Positions 6,510-8,528 of a DNA stretch of 8,528 bases are shown piece by piece; position 1 is the first letter of the stretch; every line of letters starts with the position of its first letter. The notes beneath the pieces are model-generated. The model saw only the letters and a program-made list of their open reading frames with translations. It did not search any database and had not been told where the DNA came from. Origin of the DNA: Salinimicrobium sp049687495 (lineage in GTDB: Bacteria; Bacteroidota; Bacteroidia; Flavobacteriales; Flavobacteriaceae); the NCBI GenBank assembly GCA_049687495.1, contig JBAVJB010000174.1:1-8528 (forward strand). Direction: 5' to 3'. The position numbers and the translations under genes are program-made.

Positions 6510-6556
6510 AACCGTAAATAACCAGATGAAAATCGATTTAATTTAACTTTTAGCCT

Positions 6557-8528
6557 ATGCGAAATTTTACTTTAGGTAGTAAAGGAATGCCATTTTTCCT
6601 TTTTGCCTTATTTCTTTTTAGCGGAACCTACTTGTATGGACAAAACTGTCCTACAATTACAGTAGATGATGACGCGAGTACGGCAGGTATTCAACAAACC
6701 TACTGTTACTTGCAAACAGTTGCCGATTTACAAGCAACTGCGAATGGAGATGGTATCCGTTGGTACAGAACGGCATCTTCCACTAACCCGATTCCATCCA
6801 ATGAAATTCTGGAAGATGGAAATACTTATTATGCCGGAAATGTTTCCGGAACCTGTACTTCTCGCGAGGCTGTAACAGTTACGGTCACAAACCTTGGAGC
6901 TCCAACTCCGGCGTTTGGATCTTTCTTCCAACCTTGTGAGTATGGTCCTGGAGATTCCAGTTCCGTTCAGGATTTAATGAACATTGTTGATGCAGACGAT
7001 CCTTCCTATGAAATTGAAGTTTATACTGAGGAATTCTCAGGGAATCCACTGGACCCTTCAGTTATTCTAGTAGAAGGAAACAGCTACTTCGTAGGCCAAA
7101 CTAATCCTGCAGGCGCTAATTGTCCTTCAACAAGGGTGGCTATTCAGTATTTACCTGTTCTTTCTATTGCTCCTACAGGAGATGAAGAACAACAACTTTG
7201 TCTTGGCGCTACTGTAGCTGATCTCCAAGCCGAGGCCACTACCTCGCTGTCCCAGGGCTTTAGGTGGTATAGCACGATGACCTCCAATCCTGCTTTGGAC
7301 CCCTCGACTCCATTGGTTGACGGTGAAACTTATTACGCTACACAAATAACTAACAGGACCAACTCAAATCAACCTCCTTGTGAGAGTAGAGCTAGATTTG
7401 CGGTTACTGTTGATCTTTTTGATGCCGACAATGTAGATCCTATCGAGGTTCAGGTTTGTTCTGCTGATATTAATGACCCAACTGTTGATGGGTTCAATGA
7501 TTTTCTCACAAGCCAGGCCTTATTGTACAGCTTACCAACAGACGGATCTTTTGATCCTACCCCGGCCGAGCTTGTAGATCAATTCCGGACGGCCAACGGT
7601 ATTGGCACTTTTTCAACTGATTATACTGTTACTACCGATTGTGGTGTAGCAGTTGTTGCTATCTCTATTGAAGTTATAGAGAGCCAAACCGCTGAAGCAG
7701 GAACTATTGCAAATAGAACAAAAAGTGAAACCGATCCTCTGGTCATCCTTGACGACACTGTCTTAAGCGCTGACGCAACAACAGGTGGTTCTTTTTCCGC
7801 TGCTGATGGTGTGCTTGATTCCAATGGAAATTTTGATCCTGCAATTGGTCCCGGTGTTTATCCAATCACCTATACGGTCAATGAAAGTCAGCCATGTGTT
7901 TCCGGTGAAGATTCTGTCACCTTTGAAATCACTGTCACTGAAGAAACTCAGGAACCGAATGTAGTGGATGTCTCAGTTTGTTCTGCAGACATTAATAATG
8001 CAACCTTAGCAGGCTTCAGAGATTTTTATAAAAATCAGGTGTTTCTAGAGACTGACCTTCCAACAGGAGGAACATTCGATAACTTTACTATTGGAGAATT
8101 ATTTAATCAGTACCAGACCAATCCAATTGGAACCTTTGCAACTACATATACTGTAGGAGGAGAATCTGTAGTCATTTCTGTAAATGTGATCCAGTCTCAA
8201 ACAGCTGAGGCAGGAACAATTTCACACAAAACAGTTAATGACACAGATGCAATAATTGTTCTTGATGATACCATTTTGAGCAGCGACGCTACAACAGGTG
8301 GTAACTTTACAGCTGACCCTGGAGTTCTTAACGCAGATGGAAATTTTAACCCTGCAATTGGTCCCGGTGTTTACCCTATAACCTATACTGTTGATAATTC
8401 TCAGCCATGTGTTTCAGGACAAGATTCTGTAACTTTTAACATTACAGTTATTGAAGAAGCCCAGGAACCGAACGTGGTGAATGTCTCAGTTTGTTCTGCA
8501 GACATTAACAATGCAACCTTAACAGGCT
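6557..8528 (+). CDS. Large secreted repeat protein, probable T9SS-exported surface adhesin (3' end outside window)
   Basis: An open frame of 657 codons without a stop, continuing past the right edge. The N-terminus is a signal peptide (MRNFTLGSKG, hydrophobic core 12-22, likely cleavage after Gly28 in YLYG|QN). Three Ig-like modules follow. Module 1 has C50, the RWYR strand with W69, NTYYAG, and C100. Module 2 has C127 and C189 with the Trp strand replaced by EVYTE. Module 3 has C215, RWYS with W237, ETYYAT, and C275. From residue 300 a tandem array of about 171-174-residue units begins, each opening VCSADIN and containing SQTAEAGTI, DATTGG(S/N)F and AIGPGVYPITYTV. The mature chain is very acidic and poor in Lys/Arg, usual for secreted marine adhesins. 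Such proteins normally end in a T9SS sorting domain, often the gliding-motility-associated C-terminal type, not visible here. The ATG at 6557 has no Shine-Dalgarno; a second ATG at 6587 would remove the basic N-region. Adhesion is inferred from architecture. Confidence 0.85.
   Translation, partial: MRNFTLGSKGMPFFLFALFLFSGTYLYGQNCPTITVDDDASTAGIQQTYCYLQTVADLQATANGDGIRWYRTASSTNPIPSNEILEDGNTYYAGNVSGTCTSREAVTVTVTNLGAPTPAFGSFFQPCEYGPGDSSSVQDLMNIVDADDPSYEIEVYTEEFSGNPLDPSVILVEGNSYFVGQTNPAGANCPSTRVAIQYLPVLSIAPTGDEEQQLCLGATVADLQAEATTSLSQGFRWYSTMTSNPALDPSTPLVDGETYYATQITNRTNSNQPPCESRARFAVTVDLFDADNVDPIEVQVCSADINDPTVDGFNDFLTSQALLYSLPTDGSFDPTPAELVDQFRTANGIGTFSTDYTVTTDCGVAVVAISIEVIESQTAEAGTIANRTKSETDPLVILDDTVLSADATTGGSFSAADGVLDSNGNFDPAIGPGVYPITYTVNESQPCVSGEDSVTFEITVTEETQEPNVVDVSVCSADINNATLAGFRDFYKNQVFLETDLPTGGTFDNFTIGELFNQYQTNPIGTFATTYTVGGESVVISVNVIQSQTAEAGTISHKTVNDTDAIIVLDDTILSSDATTGGNFTADPGVLNADGNFNPAIGPGVYPITYTVDNSQPCVSGQDSVTFNITVIEEAQEPNVVNVSVCSADINNATLTG
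7454..8528 (+). repeat. Tandem protein-coding repeat array in the adhesin gene
   Basis: Unit A spans 7454-7975 (522 nt, 174 codons), unit B 7976-8488 (513 nt, 171 codons), and unit C starts at 8489 and is cut by the window end. Each begins V-C-S-A-D-I-N. Similarity is at DNA level too: 7838-7860 equals 8351-8373 (23 nt), and 7968-7995 equals 8481-8508 (28 nt), both with an offset of 513. The 9-nt length difference lies in the first half of the unit, where A is also most diverged in protein sequence (for example TVTTDCGVAVVAIS against TVGGESVVISV). Within each unit the 'GxF...GTF/GVYPITYTV' pattern occurs twice, so each unit is probably two beta-sandwich domains. The second half is most conserved, consistent with recent duplication or gene conversion. 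Confidence 0.9.

Larger units (their letters stand above)
6221..6556. other. Divergent intergenic region between mpl and the adhesin gene
   Basis: These 336 nt hold no gene I can support. Contents in order: a candidate minus-strand promoter for mpl (6240-6271); a 10-bp palindrome AACTATAGTT at 6319-6328; an inverted repeat ACTTTTA-TTATG-TAAAAGT at 6344-6362; a candidate plus-strand promoter at 6396-6403; a cluster of short inverted repeats at 6424-6479 ending in T8 (6480-6487); and a perfect TATATTTG box at 6502-6509 about 48 nt before the adhesin ATG. The left half is AT-rich and the inverted-repeat cluster is clearly more GC-rich than its surroundings. Confidence 0.8.

Noticed and set aside
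6526..6546. Six-codon frame MKIDLI upstream of the adhesin, a possible leader peptide
   Set aside because: Too short to distinguish from chance, with no ribosome-binding signal and no run of regulatory codons.
7454..8528. Direct repeats as a CRISPR array or mobile element
   Set aside because: Units are over 500 nt, in frame and protein-coding with no spacers, and no transposase or terminal inverted repeats are present.

Overview
The window looks like chromosomal DNA of a marine-type member of the Flavobacteriaceae (Bacteroidota), perhaps close to Gramella or Salegentibacter; the genus is a guess. The reasons are: promoters that fit the Bacteroidota -7 consensus TAnnTTTG, almost no Shine-Dalgarno sequences, a DUF5723-type outer-membrane barrel, a Bacteroidota-style lipoprotein, a YjjG-like HAD nucleotidase, a flavobacterial polysaccharide-deacetylase-like protein, and a very acidic, repeat-rich secreted protein of the kind exported by the type IX secretion system (T9SS).

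Left part (1-6220, all on the minus strand, so transcription runs right to left). Seven genes lie head to tail with little or no spacing: an Mpl-type Mur ligase (peptidoglycan recycling), RadC (JAMM-domain protein), a polysaccharide-deacetylase-fold protein whose usual catalytic motifs appear lost, a YjjG-type HAD nucleotidase, a small lipoprotein, a DUF5723-type outer-membrane barrel, and the first 45 codons of another secreted protein that runs off the left edge. Spacings are 39, 15, -14, 38, -1 and -4 nt, which fits one operon. The last three genes are all envelope proteins joined by overlapping stop and start codons, so they probably form a functional unit.

Middle (6221-6556). This 336-nt divergent intergenic region has a candidate minus-strand promoter for the operon and two candidate plus-strand promoters for the right-hand gene. 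Between the two plus-strand promoters lies a dense cluster of short, mutually exclusive inverted repeats followed by eight T residues. It could be an attenuator-like structured leader RNA.

Right part (6557-8528, plus strand). One long open reading frame, still open at the window end (657 codons seen), encodes a secreted protein. It has a signal peptide, three Ig-like modules with paired cysteines, and then a tandem array of about 171-174-residue units, of which two are complete and a third begins. It resembles flavobacterial surface adhesins exported by T9SS; the diagnostic C-terminal sorting domain would lie outside the window.

No tRNA, rRNA, CRISPR array, insertion sequence or phage gene was seen. 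The best candidates for something undescribed are the structured leader upstream of the adhesin, the apparently catalytically dead deacetylase-fold protein, and the coupled lipoprotein/barrel/secreted-protein trio.
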